From positions 1-49,725 of the forward strand of contig NZ_JAMXLY010000022.1 in NCBI RefSeq assembly GCF_024054555.1: a stretch of 49,725 nucleotides of DNA, in the 5' to 3' direction. Position numbers and translations under genes: made by a program. This DNA comes from Segatella cerevisiae (lineage in GTDB: Bacteria > Bacteroidota > Bacteroidia > Bacteroidales > Bacteroidaceae). Each line of letters opens with the position of its first letter. Position 1 is the first letter of the stretch. The notes beneath the pieces are model-generated. The model was not told the DNA's origin, ran no database searches, and saw only the letters and a list, made by a program, of their open reading frames with translations. This document shows positions 35,001 through 43,699 of the stretch, piece by piece.

Positions 35001-35996
35001 TTACAGCCAACCATTTTCCTTATACCAAAGAACTGTCCGTTTCGTCCCCTCCTCGAGTTGTACATGAGGATCAAACTCCAGTTCCATCCTGGCAGACCTG
35101 ATGTCACATCTCCAGTTGCGCTGCTTGAGAATCGGGTATTTATCATGATTCAGAGCAGACAACTTCCCCGTCAGTCTTCCGATGTATTCTCCGAAGAAGG
35201 TGACAATGCGCAAGACCCATACAGGGACTGTCAGCCGGATCCACCACTTGTTGCCCAAATCATGATGAATGAAATCACTGAAATCGCGGGAGCGGTAGAC
35301 TTTCCCGTCACTGAGGAAATACTTTCTGCCCAACGTGCCATGATCCAAAGCCAGAAAGACAGCCTGGACAACATCGCTCACATAGATGAACGTAATATCC
35401 TGGCGCTTGAAACCCACCGCGAAATCCACGTGTTGCTCAATGCTCTGCATCATCATATAGTAATCCCTTTCACGAGGTCCGTATACCCCTGTAGGGCGCA
35501 AGATGATGTAAGGGAAACGGCCGTTCAACGCATCCAGGAAGTTTTCTGCTGCTAGCTTGCTCTTCCCATAATTCGTATTCGGATGAGGGACATCCGATTC
35601 TTTTATCTCTTTGTAAGGTTTCCTCTCCCTAATTGCGCCGAAGACACTCAAACTGCTCATATAGACAAAACGCTTGAGGGGTATTTTCAGGTTCATGAGA
35701 GCCTGAACAAGGTGCTTTGTACCTTCAGTGTTCACATCGTAAAATGTTGCGGCATGCAAAGCTTTTGTGACGCCGGCAGCATGGACAACATAGTCAAATG
35801 TATGCCCGCTCAATTGCTGCTCTATTTTCTCTTCCGAAGACAGGTCGATCTCTATGAAATGGATACGTGGATCTTGCAGGTAACGCCGGCTCGTTGTCTT
35901 CCTGACAGCGGCCCAGGTGTCCATGTTCCTTCTCAAAGCCTCCTCGACGATGAAACTACCGATAAAGCCGGAAGCGCCTGTGATCAAAATCTTCAT
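35001..35996 (-). CDS. NAD-dependent epimerase/dehydratase family protein
   Basis: This extended short-chain dehydrogenase of 331 residues has the NAD motif ITGASGFIGSFI at the start, HAAGVTKALH, the active-site pair Tyr-x3-Lys in NYGKSKLAAE, and LRPTGVYGPRERDYY. I start it at the ATG at 35996. An in-frame TTG at 36017 lies inside the -7 box and is excluded. The family includes sugar epimerases, dehydratases and sterol- or dihydroflavonol-type reductases, and the substrate cannot be named. The PAP2 gene lies 215 bases downstream and has its own box, so the two may be separate units. Confidence 0.88.
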   Translation of the reverse strand: MKILITGASGFIGSFIVEEALRRNMDTWAAVRKTTSRRYLQDPRIHFIEIDLSSEEKIEQQLSGHTFDYVVHAAGVTKALHAATFYDVNTEGTKHLVQALMNLKIPLKRFVYMSSLSVFGAIRERKPYKEIKESDVPHPNTNYGKSKLAAENFLDALNGRFPYIILRPTGVYGPRERDYYMMMQSIEQHVDFAVGFKRQDITFIYVSDVVQAVFLALDHGTLGRKYFLSDGKVYRSRDFSDFIHHDLGNKWWIRLTVPVWVLRIVTFFGEYIGRLTGKLSALNHDKYPILKQRNWRCDIRSARMELEFDPHVQLEEGTKRTVLWYKENGWL

Positions 35997-36014
35997 AAAT
36001 GCGAAATTAGGCAA

Positions 36015-36046
36015 CAAAGATAATCTAAATTGTTGTGAAACACAAA
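36015..36046 (-). promoter_or_regulatory. Promoter of the SDR gene
   Basis: Minus-strand TTTG (36046-36043), 20 bases, then TATCTTTG (36022-36015), a full match. It lies 18 bases before the ATG at 35996 and rules out the upstream TTG. Confidence 0.75.
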
Positions 36047-36220
36047 TTTAATGTGAAAATATCGTAACAAATCAAAGTTATTTGCAAATTATTTTGTTTA
36101 TTTGTAATATCGAAAGAATATACCATCGCTTCTCACCCCCAAGCATCTATTTCTTTAACCGTAGGACAATTTGTATCCATATACAGAACAACTGTCTCTA
36201 TAAATTAAATTAAGCTAAAT

Positions 36221-38626
36221 ATGGGAAAAAACAAAAAAGGTGGAAAGAGAATGTCTGAAAAGCGAATCACTGAAATACTGGAGGATTTCTTCTCCGGCAA
36301 TCCGGGTCAGACATTTAACTTAAAGGAAGTATTCCATCTCTTAAAACTCAATACACACCCACAGAAAATGCAGGCTATCGATGCCATGGACCAAATGGCT
36401 TATGACGACTACCTGACTAAAGTGGATGAGACCAGCTATAAATTGAATCAGAACGGACAGGTCCAGGAAGGCAAATTTGTCAGAAAGGCAAATGGCAAGA
36501 ACTCCTTTATTCCTGATGGCGGTGAACTGCCCATCTTCGTTTCTGAACGCAATTCTCTTTTCGCTATGGGTGGAGACCGGGTCAAGGTATCCATAATGGC
36601 GAGACGTCCCAACCGCATCAAAGAAGCACAGGTCATCGAAATCCTGCAACGGGCAAAAGATACTTTCGTCGGAAAACTGAGGGTGGACAAAGATCTTTCT
36701 TATCTTGTTACTCCCCAGACGATCTTCACCAATGACATCATTATCCCGAAACGGAAACTGAAGAAGGGCAAAACGGACGATAAAGCTGTCGTGAAAATCA
36801 CCCAATGGCCTGATGCCAATCACAAGAATCCTATAGGGGAAGTGGTGGACATCTTAGGTCCTGCAGGAGACAACAACGTAGAGATGAACTCCATTCTGGC
36901 GCAATATGGACTGCCTTATGTCTACCCTAAGAGCGTAGAGCAGGCTGCCGACAAGATCACCGGAGAAATCACCCCGAAAGACTTAAAAGAACGGGAAGAC
37001 TACAGAAAGATATGGACTTGTACCATTGACCCGAAAGATGCAAAAGATTTCGACGATGCCTTGTCTTTCCGCAAGCTCAAAGACGGGCTATATGAAGTCG
37101 GCGTCCACATCGCAGACGTCTCTCACTTCGTAAAGGAAGGTGACATCATCGACAAGGAAGCCCAAAAGCGTTCCACCAGCGTTTATCTGGTAGACCGCAC
37201 TATCCCTATGCTCCCTGAACGACTCTGCAACTTTCTCTGTTCTTTGCGCGCTGATGAAGAGAAATTCGCTTACAGTGCGATTTTCGAACTGGACGACGAA
37301 GGTAATATAAAGAAATTTCATATCGCACATACGCTTATAAAAAGTAACCGGCGTTACTGCTATGAAGAGGTCCAGCAACTGCTTGAAGACAATGGTGTCG
37401 TAGACGGTACAGGACAACCTGCCCCGCCTGCTCCTAAAGGCGGTTACAAGGGACAATATGCCGACCAACTCATCATGCTTGACCGACTCGCCAAGAAACT
37501 GAGGTCTAAACGGTTCAAAGAGGGCTCAGTCAAATTCGATACCGAGGAACTGCACTTTGACATTGATGAAACTGGCAAACCTATCCGCTGCTATTACAAG
37601 CACTCAAAAGACGCCAACAAACTCGTGGAAGAGTTCATGCTGCTGGCCAATAAATCTGTCGCTGAGAGCATAGGAAAAGTGCCCAGAGGCAAAAAGGCAA
37701 AGACACTGCCCTATCGTATCCATGACAATCCGGACCCGAAGAAATTTGAGACACTGAAAGATTTTGTCGTCAAATTCGGTTATCGCATGAAGAGCAGCAG
37801 TACGAAAGGTGCTACTGCACGCAGTCTTAACAAACTGATGGACGATGTAGAGGACAAACCTGAAGGAAAGTTGATTCAGACTGTGGCTTTGAGATCGATG
37901 ATGAAGGCCAAATACAGTGTCCATAACATCGGCCACTTCGGATTGGGATTCGACTACTATACCCATTTTACTTCACCTATCCGCCGCTATCCTGACGTCA
38001 TGGTCCACCGTCTGCTCACACGCTATGCTGAAGGCGGACGCAGTGCCAACGAAAAGCATTATGAGGATCTGTGCGAGCATTGCTCGGATATGGAAATCAT
38101 TGCCCAGAACGCTGAACGCGATTCCATCAAATACAAGATGGTCGAGTTCATGGGGGCACACTTAGGTGAGAAATATGATGCCCATATCAGCGGTATCACG
38201 AGTTATGGGGTCTATGCCGAGATCGATGAAAATCATTGTGAAGGTATGATTCCTATACGGGATTTGGATGATGACTACTATGACTTCGATGAGAAGAATT
38301 TCTGTCTGATCGGACGGCACCATCACCATAAATACCAGTTGGGAGACTCTATCCATATCCAAGTGGCACAAGCTAATCTGGATAAGAAACAACTTGATTT
38401 CATGCTCTTGAAGAACAACAAGGATAAGGGCATGACAGAATCATCCTCCTCCACTGACAACAATTCCAACAAGAAAGGCAATAGGGCGAGAAGAAGGCAC
38501 AAGGAAGACCGGAATAAAAGGAATAACGAAGACCGAAATAAGAGGAATAAGGAAGATCGAAATAAGAGGAATAAGGAAGACAAGAAAAAGAGGAATAACA
38601 GAAATAACAGGCATTCCGAAAAATGA
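36221..38626 (+). CDS. rnr: Ribonuclease R
   Basis: This processive 3'-to-5' exoribonuclease degrades structured RNA. The 801-residue protein shows an N-terminal helix-turn-helix and cold-shock regions (about 10-230), the RNB catalytic domain (about 260-590, with TIDPKDAKDFDDALSFRKL carrying the catalytic Asp cluster, HIADVSHFV, RTIPMLPERLCNFLCSLR and YTHFTSPIRRYPDVMVHRLL), and an S1 domain (about 650-735). The last 60 residues form a strongly basic, repetitive tail that contains four tandem EDRNKRNN/K-like units encoded by a 24-base repeat. The promoter could not be identified. A good terminator follows at 38677-38714. Confidence 0.95.
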   Translation: MGKNKKGGKRMSEKRITEILEDFFSGNPGQTFNLKEVFHLLKLNTHPQKMQAIDAMDQMAYDDYLTKVDETSYKLNQNGQVQEGKFVRKANGKNSFIPDGGELPIFVSERNSLFAMGGDRVKVSIMARRPNRIKEAQVIEILQRAKDTFVGKLRVDKDLSYLVTPQTIFTNDIIIPKRKLKKGKTDDKAVVKITQWPDANHKNPIGEVVDILGPAGDNNVEMNSILAQYGLPYVYPKSVEQAADKITGEITPKDLKEREDYRKIWTCTIDPKDAKDFDDALSFRKLKDGLYEVGVHIADVSHFVKEGDIIDKEAQKRSTSVYLVDRTIPMLPERLCNFLCSLRADEEKFAYSAIFELDDEGNIKKFHIAHTLIKSNRRYCYEEVQQLLEDNGVVDGTGQPAPPAPKGGYKGQYADQLIMLDRLAKKLRSKRFKEGSVKFDTEELHFDIDETGKPIRCYYKHSKDANKLVEEFMLLANKSVAESIGKVPRGKKAKTLPYRIHDNPDPKKFETLKDFVVKFGYRMKSSSTKGATARSLNKLMDDVEDKPEGKLIQTVALRSMMKAKYSVHNIGHFGLGFDYYTHFTSPIRRYPDVMVHRLLTRYAEGGRSANEKHYEDLCEHCSDMEIIAQNAERDSIKYKMVEFMGAHLGEKYDAHISGITSYGVYAEIDENHCEGMIPIRDLDDDYYDFDEKNFCLIGRHHHHKYQLGDSIHIQVAQANLDKKQLDFMLLKNNKDKGMTESSSSTDNNSNKKGNRARRRHKEDRNKRNNEDRNKRNKEDRNKRNKEDKKKRNNRNNRHSEK
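38504..38599 (+). repeat. Four tandem 24-base repeats encoding the basic tail of RNase R
   Basis: Units start at 38504, 38528, 38552 and 38576 and encode EDRNKRNN, EDRNKRNK, EDRNKRNK and EDKKKRNN. Units 2 and 3 differ by one base. Such arrays change copy number by slippage, so the tail length probably varies among strains. Confidence 0.9.
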
Positions 38627-38676
38627 CCTTCCTCGCCTTTTCTAAAGCAATCCTTACTTCCAAGTAAGACCATATC

Positions 38677-38714
38677 AAGGCTTTCCTTTCAGTTTAATGA
38701 GAAAGGAAAGCCTT
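38677..38714 (+). terminator. Terminator of RNase R
   Basis: AAGGCTTTCCTTT at 38677-38689 pairs perfectly with AAAGGAAAGCCTT at 38702-38714, loop 12 bases, followed by a T-rich ATTCATTT. It is the best terminator for rnr. Confidence 0.8.
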
Positions 38715-38854
38715 ATTCATTTAATGTAGTCCGGTAAATTCCTTTAAGAATAAGTTTTTGAACACCAAAAACTTCACTTCATTCTTATGGGAAGTAGACA
38801 CATCTGTCAGGAATGAAAAAGGACCGGAAACAATAGGCAAAGAGAAGATGATAG

Positions 38855-38908
38855 TTTCTCGAAAGTCGACCTTCTCTTTCGAGAAACAAGACGCTGCCTT
38901 TCTCGAAA
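38855..38908. repeat. Three copies of TTTCTCGAAA in 54 bases
   Basis: TTTCTCGAAA lies at 38855-38864 and 38899-38908. Its exact reverse complement TTTCGAGAAA is at 38877-38886. The first two can form a 10-base hairpin with a 12-base loop. The purpose is unknown. Confidence 0.75.
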
Positions 38909-38971
38909 CAGAAGATCCCGTCTCTCCGGACCTGAAAAATCATTTTATTGGTCTTCCATCAAGAACTGTCA

Positions 38972-39010
38972 GAGGGCTGAGAAAAAGGATAATCCTTTAT
39001 CTCAGCCCTC
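38972..39010. terminator. Long hairpin, probable terminator
   Basis: GAGGGCTGAG at 38972-38981 pairs with CTCAGCCCTC at 39001-39010. An inner AAAGGAT/ATCCTTT stem (38984-38990 and 38992-38998) extends it. A T-run follows on the plus side only, although the nearest gene to the right is on minus. Confidence 0.6.
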
Positions 39011-39033
39011 CTTTTAGTGCCAGCATACAAAGA

Positions 39034-39055
39034 GCCCAATAGGGACCTATTGGCT
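39034..39055 (-). terminator. Hairpin after the DUF3108 gene
   Basis: AGCCCAATAGG and CCTATTGGCT pair with a single bulged base and a two-base loop. On the minus strand the stem is followed by CTCTTTG. It lies just past the DUF3108 stop codon and may end that operon. Confidence 0.5.
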
Positions 39056-39070
39056 TATAGAACGCACGAA

Positions 39071-39886
39071 TTATCTCACCTGAGCCGCTGTCGGATTGCG
39101 GAGTCCCCTCATACCCACCAAATAGGCTTTGGCATGTCCAAAACGGAGATACATATCCAAGACGACAGGCAGATGATTCTGGTCGTCAGTGACATAGAAG
39201 TCAACGATCCGGTCCATCTTTCTCTTTTTCTTGTTCCATTCGAGATAAGCCAAGCGAAGGCATCTGTAGGTATGTCCGTTATCAGCCTTGATATTCTCGA
39301 TCTTGTCAAATTTCAATTCTGCCACATTCCGGCTGTTGCCATCGACCAAAGGAAACTTGACCTCATATCCTTTCTTCCAACCCTTGGGATTGAAACTGCG
39401 AGCCCGCAAATAGATGCTCAGCATATCGAATACACAGTCATTATAAGTATTGGCCTGCCATTGCGATCTACCGTCATGGCGAAGCCGATGCTGCCTGATA
39501 TGGCATTTGCCGTTAGGATAGGTGTAGAACACCTGGTCTACAGTGTATCTCTTTCCCTCGCGGGCCCCTTTACGGTAATACAGAGGAGCCAGATCCAAAG
39601 TATTATAGCATAGAAGGGTGTCTCTCAAGACATAAAGGTCATCTACACGATGATTGCCACTGCACGTCAGACTGCACCGGTAAGCTTCCCGACCATTATA
39701 ACGGCTGGCGACGGTATACATACTGGCGGTTCCTGCCTTCACCCAGACAAATTTCCAATTATAATACATATTATATATCAGAAACTCACCTGATTTGAAT
39801 GCGGTGTTTCTAAATCCGCACTGAGCTGAAGCTGATATAACCGTCAGGAAAAACATCAGGCTGAATAAGTATCTAAGTTTCTTCAT
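39071..39886 (-). CDS. DUF3108-family secreted protein
   Basis: The 271-residue protein has a signal peptide (LFSLMFFLTVISASA, cleavage near SAQ) and the DUF3108 layout: a first strand block AFKSGEFLIYNMYYNWKFVWVKAGTASM, then the repeat-like EAYRCSLTCSGNHRVDDLYVLRDTL and a late VDFYVTDDQNHLPVVLDM. I know of no biochemical function for the family. It is most likely a periplasmic or outer-membrane-associated beta-rich protein. It lies 28 bases after the Ig-like lipoprotein and ends the three-gene operon. Co-occurrence with an outer-membrane-type lipoprotein suggests an envelope role. Confidence 0.88.
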   Translation of the reverse strand: MKKLRYLFSLMFFLTVISASAQCGFRNTAFKSGEFLIYNMYYNWKFVWVKAGTASMYTVASRYNGREAYRCSLTCSGNHRVDDLYVLRDTLLCYNTLDLAPLYYRKGAREGKRYTVDQVFYTYPNGKCHIRQHRLRHDGRSQWQANTYNDCVFDMLSIYLRARSFNPKGWKKGYEVKFPLVDGNSRNVAELKFDKIENIKADNGHTYRCLRLAYLEWNKKKRKMDRIVDFYVTDDQNHLPVVLDMYLRFGHAKAYLVGMRGLRNPTAAQVR

Positions 39887-39914
39887 ACAATTAAAAATTA
39901 TCAGTTAATCTACA

Positions 39915-41897
39915 TTATTCTTTTGTGGGATCGTATGGAATACCCAGTTTATGGGCACGTTCAGCATTCCTATGCTTGATCTTCCTTTCCGAATCCGGTT
40001 TCTGTTTGGTGATGGCACTCGGTTTCTGCTGATATAGAGGACGGCTCATAGGATTCCAATCCCTGCTCACATCCCATTTGGCTCGGCACTCTATAGACTC
40101 GGGATAGTAGTATACCGGTTCAGGTTGCCGGTCATGGTCATAATCCCCGGTATCCCAAAGTCCGTTATTGTTCCTGTCTACATACATCCGCATGTAATAA
40201 GTTCCCGGATTGATGTAATAGAACTCAGCAGTGCCGTTTTTCGTCTTTATTTCCTTGATGACCTTGTCTGACTGGTCCAAAAGTTGTACAACTGCCGTCG
40301 AATCTGACATGCCATTCACTGTGACAAACAGAGAGCTGAACTGGTCTTCGGCAGGAATTTTAAAACCTTGCTTGTACTTCCCTGATACCGTACCGTATAT
40401 ATCTGTAAATGCCGTAGAATCGATCTCCAGGGAGTATTCTATCCCAGGTCGCCATTCTGCCAAAAGCTGGTAATCCCTCGACCTTATTTTCTTAAATTCG
40501 AATGGGGCTCGATACCAAAGTGTGTCATGCTTGGCATAGAGATGGACAGCTGAAGTATCCAACTTGGCCAAAGGTTTGGGGAATGTGACCGCAATATTCT
40601 GGTCAGGGGCCATATTGAAAGGGATATTGATCTGCATATCCATTGCACGCTTAGGCATGATACTGTCATAACGCTCCCCTTTGTCTTTCAGTTTTTTCTG
40701 TTGTTTCTGCCATGATGAGAGGGTTTTCTGCTCCCGTTTCAACCGTTTTTCATAAGGGTCTTTGGAGAGGATGGTCAGCGTGTCGGCCTTGTCTATGAGT
40801 TTCCCCAGACTGTCTGTAGCGAGATATTTCACTGCCATCCGGAGTGTATCCTGATTGACAAGGGCGGAATCCCGAAGCCAGTAAGTGATGGTATCCTTCT
40901 TTTCTGTCGGTTCTACGATAAAGGCATTCTTTTCATTGAAATTCAGGCCTTTGATTTCAGGGAGTTTCGGATTGCCATAACTGAAGAACAGCGTAAAATG
41001 ATCCGCCTCCTGCCTCTGGTTCTTGACCAGATAACGGTCTGTCATCTCTTCTGAGAAAGCACTGAGGCAGATATTGTCAGGCAGGAAATGGGTATAGTTT
41101 TCATTGACGATATTCTTGATATGCAGGGAATCCGTCCAAATGGTATCTTGCCGAATATCCGGTTTGAAGGAAGGAACAATGACATCATGGGAGAAGGCGA
41201 TTTTCTCGCTCTTCTGACTGAACTTATAGTCACCGTCAGCATCTTGCAAGGCAAAGACGTGATAGGATCCCGGAGCGACTCCTTTGACGACAAACCTTCC
41301 CCTACTGTCCGTACGACTGACACGAAGCATAGGGAGTTTGACAAATGCAGAATCTGCAAGATTACTGTACAGTCCCACCAGAATGCCTTTGATAGGCTCC
41401 AGGTTCTCTGCATCTATGACGTATCCCGCAACCTGCAACGTATCTATATGATCACCTGTAGAAAAACTATAGGTATAGTTTCCCAGCGGATTATCCTCGT
41501 TATTGTCACTTATCGCATCACTGAAATCAATAGTGTAAGTCGTATTTTTCTTCAAGGAATCAGCCAAAGTCACCCGGATACTTTTCCCTTCACCTTTTAT
41601 TTCGGGGACTTCCAACTGAGGTGGAGAGACGACAATCTTACTTTGGTCATTGTCTAATTTGATGAATTCGCTGAAAAAGATATTGATCTTCTTGGTATTC
41701 ACATTCGTCGAGCCATCAGCAGGAGATGCTCCCACCACTCTCGGAGGAGTCTCGTCATACCATCCTCCATCAGGCTGACCCATTCTTGCGCAACTGCTGA
41801 CAATCAAGGGCAGGACTAGTAACAAAAACGAGTCAATTAACCAATGAACTTGTTTTCTTGTTAAAAGTTTCCAATGAGGATATTCTGATATCAACAT
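39915..41897 (-). CDS. Ig-like domain lipoprotein (SbsA/Big_5 type)
   Basis: This 660-residue envelope lipoprotein has a lipoprotein signal (VSSC, lipidated Cys36) followed by TPPRVVGASPADGSTNVNTKKINIFFSEF, the start of a Big_5/SbsA-like Ig domain. A prealbumin-like segment (VAGYVIDAENLEPIKGILVGLYS and SRGRFVVKGVAPGSYHVFAL) follows, then further beta domains, a lysine-rich segment (EKRLKREQKTLSSWQKQQKK) and a C-terminal cell-surface-type TAEFYYINPGTYYMRMYVD. The N-terminal 20 residues before the hydrophobic run are longer than usual. It is probably anchored in the outer membrane. Upstream by 63 bases is a GH3-type enzyme and downstream by 28 the DUF3108 gene. The function is unknown. Confidence 0.88.
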   Translation of the reverse strand: MLISEYPHWKLLTRKQVHWLIDSFLLLVLPLIVSSCARMGQPDGGWYDETPPRVVGASPADGSTNVNTKKINIFFSEFIKLDNDQSKIVVSPPQLEVPEIKGEGKSIRVTLADSLKKNTTYTIDFSDAISDNNEDNPLGNYTYSFSTGDHIDTLQVAGYVIDAENLEPIKGILVGLYSNLADSAFVKLPMLRVSRTDSRGRFVVKGVAPGSYHVFALQDADGDYKFSQKSEKIAFSHDVIVPSFKPDIRQDTIWTDSLHIKNIVNENYTHFLPDNICLSAFSEEMTDRYLVKNQRQEADHFTLFFSYGNPKLPEIKGLNFNEKNAFIVEPTEKKDTITYWLRDSALVNQDTLRMAVKYLATDSLGKLIDKADTLTILSKDPYEKRLKREQKTLSSWQKQQKKLKDKGERYDSIMPKRAMDMQINIPFNMAPDQNIAVTFPKPLAKLDTSAVHLYAKHDTLWYRAPFEFKKIRSRDYQLLAEWRPGIEYSLEIDSTAFTDIYGTVSGKYKQGFKIPAEDQFSSLFVTVNGMSDSTAVVQLLDQSDKVIKEIKTKNGTAEFYYINPGTYYMRMYVDRNNNGLWDTGDYDHDRQPEPVYYYPESIECRAKWDVSRDWNPMSRPLYQQKPSAITKQKPDSERKIKHRNAERAHKLGIPYDPTKE

Positions 41898-41960
41898 GAA
41901 CCTAATATTCTATAAATCTTCTGTTTGAATCGCAATTTAAACCGGTTCATCCCTTTCTCT

Positions 41961-43484
41961 CTACTTCCCTTTCTGTTCCTTATTCATAGCCAGAAGTTCA
42001 TCGATGTTCTTTCGGCTATTGCTCAGACGGGGAATCTTATGTTGCCCGCCCAGTTTGCCTTTTGATTTCAACCAGTCATTGAAAAGTTCAGGACGGGCCT
42101 TAATGATCTCCAAAGGCTGGAGGGTAATATTATGAAAGCGCTTGGCTTCATAGTCACTGTTGATCTCCTGAAGGCGTCTGTCCAGAATCTCAGCAAACTC
42201 TTTCAGGTCTGCCGGTTCTTTGGAAAACTCGATCAGCCACTGATGGCGGCAATGGGCTTTATTGTCCATATAGACAGGGGCAGCGGTATACTCTGAAACC
42301 TGGGCACCTGTCTTCTCACAAGCATAGGCAAGGCCTTTCTCTGCATTGTCCATGATCAGTTCTTCTCCGAAGGCATTGATAAAATACTTTGTACGGCCTG
42401 TGATAATGAACTTATAAGGATTCTTACTCGTAAACTGTATCGTATCGCCTATGATATAACGCCAGAGTCCGCAGGAAGTGGTGATGACCATTGCATAGTT
42501 GACACCTGTCTCAATGCCCCATAAAGGCACTACGGTAGGTTGTTCCTTGTCAAATTCATCCATCGGGATAAACTCGTAGAACTCGTCGTAGTCCAGCATC
42601 AAAAGCATCGAACGGTCATCAGGATCATCCTGTATGCCGAAAAAACCTTCACTGGCATTATACGTCTCCATATAATGCATTTTAGAAGAAGTGATCAGTT
42701 CTTCATATTGCTTGCGGTAAGGCGTGAAAGCAATTCCACCATGGAAGAAAACTTCCAGATTGGGCCACACATCCTCCAGATGCTTTTTCCCCGAAAGTTC
42801 CATCACCCGGACCAGAACAGACAGCATCCAGGAAGGTACTCCCGAAATATTCGTGACGTTCTTATTGACGGTCTCACGCGCTATACGGTCACGCTTAACT
42901 TCAAAATCACTCAATAAGGCTGTCCCCTTTTTCGGCACGCGGAAAAGGTTGATCAAAGGATTGATATTTTCAATGAGGATGGCACTCAGGTCTCCTACAA
43001 GACTTCCAGGCAGATTATAATTGGAAGCATGGCTGCCCCCCAGAATCAGGCTACGGCCGTCAAAAAGCCGGCTCTTAGGGTTGTTTCTCAAATAGAGCGC
43101 CACAACATCGGCGCCTCCCCTATAATGAATCCGATGCAGACCATCATTGGACACCGGAATGAATTTACTCTTGTCATTAGTTGTACCAGATGATTTAGCA
43201 TACCATTTTACGATTCCAGGCCAAAGAATATCGCTCTCGCCATGGCGCATACGATCAATGTCATTCTTCAGGGTTTCATAGGAGTTAAGGGGCACATTCT
43301 GAACAAACTGATCATAATTTTTAGTCGTATTAAGCAGATGCTTAATACCATATTCCGTATTTTGTCCCTTAGAAACAATGCGACAGAGAACGCTTCGCTG
43401 CAACTCTTCCGCAGCAAAATTATGCTTCTCAAGTTCTTTCATCCGGGGCTTAAAAAATGGTCTTATTATGCTTGTTAGACTCAT
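41961..43484 (-). CDS. GH3-type acyl-adenylating family protein
   Basis: This 507-residue protein belongs to the GH3 auxin-responsive-promoter family (not glycoside hydrolase family 3). Plant members adenylate carboxylic acids and join them to amino acids; bacterial members are largely uncharacterized. Motifs seen are the P-loop-like KSSGTTNDKSKFIPVS (about 93-108), ETYNASEGFFGIQ (adenylate region), and GDTIQFTSKNPYKFIITGRTKYF with a late domain change to a C-terminal cap (AYACEKTGAQVSEYTAAP). The full length and intact motifs suggest an active enzyme. It is the first gene of an operon with two envelope proteins. A -7 box lies at 43510-43517. A link to lipid or amino-acid conjugation is speculative. 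Confidence 0.85.
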   Translation of the reverse strand: MSLTSIIRPFFKPRMKELEKHNFAAEELQRSVLCRIVSKGQNTEYGIKHLLNTTKNYDQFVQNVPLNSYETLKNDIDRMRHGESDILWPGIVKWYAKSSGTTNDKSKFIPVSNDGLHRIHYRGGADVVALYLRNNPKSRLFDGRSLILGGSHASNYNLPGSLVGDLSAILIENINPLINLFRVPKKGTALLSDFEVKRDRIARETVNKNVTNISGVPSWMLSVLVRVMELSGKKHLEDVWPNLEVFFHGGIAFTPYRKQYEELITSSKMHYMETYNASEGFFGIQDDPDDRSMLLMLDYDEFYEFIPMDEFDKEQPTVVPLWGIETGVNYAMVITTSCGLWRYIIGDTIQFTSKNPYKFIITGRTKYFINAFGEELIMDNAEKGLAYACEKTGAQVSEYTAAPVYMDNKAHCRHQWLIEFSKEPADLKEFAEILDRRLQEINSDYEAKRFHNITLQPLEIIKARPELFNDWLKSKGKLGGQHKIPRLSNSRKNIDELLAMNKEQKGK

Positions 43485-43509
43485 TGTTACACAATTATAC
43501 TTTAAACTA

Positions 43510-43517
43510 CAAAAGTA
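43510..43517 (-). promoter_or_regulatory. -7 box of the GH3-type operon
   Basis: Minus-strand TACTTTTG, 25 bases before the ATG at 43484. No good -33 element is seen. Confidence 0.45.
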
Positions 43518-43638
43518 ACTTAAACTTTTGATAAAGTTGCAGTTTTCACGAATTTTAATAATTGAGGTCTACAAGCTTGTAAGGAGAAACAAGAACAGAT
43601 GGTATCGATTCCAATGATTCACTACTAAAACGAAAAGA

Positions 43639-43682
43639 CCGAAAAGGAAAAGAAGCACAAAATCACCTCTTTTCCTTTTCGG
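43639..43682 (-). terminator. Terminator of the acpP-fabF-rnc operon
   Basis: CCGAAAAGGAAAAGA at 43639-43653 pairs perfectly with TCTTTTCCTTTTCGG at 43668-43682, 14-base loop. On the minus strand the stem is followed by TCTTTTCGTTTT. It lies 17 bases past the rnc stop codon. Confidence 0.85.
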
Positions 43683-43699
43683 ACAAAGCAAAAAGTCTT

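Larger units (their letters stand above)
38627..39070. other. Gene-free spacer with several hairpins
   Basis: This 444-base spacer between RNase R (plus) and the DUF3108 gene (minus) holds the RNase R terminator (38677-38714), three copies of TTTCTCGAAA or its complement (38855-38908), a long GC-richer hairpin (38972-39010) and a short hairpin (about 39034-39055). A 94-codon TTG-started open frame at 38758-39042 is not convincing. Confidence 0.65.

Noticed and set aside
38758..39042. 94-codon plus-strand open frame after RNase R
   Set aside because: TTG start, crosses the TTTCTCGAAA cluster and two hairpins, no family resemblance.
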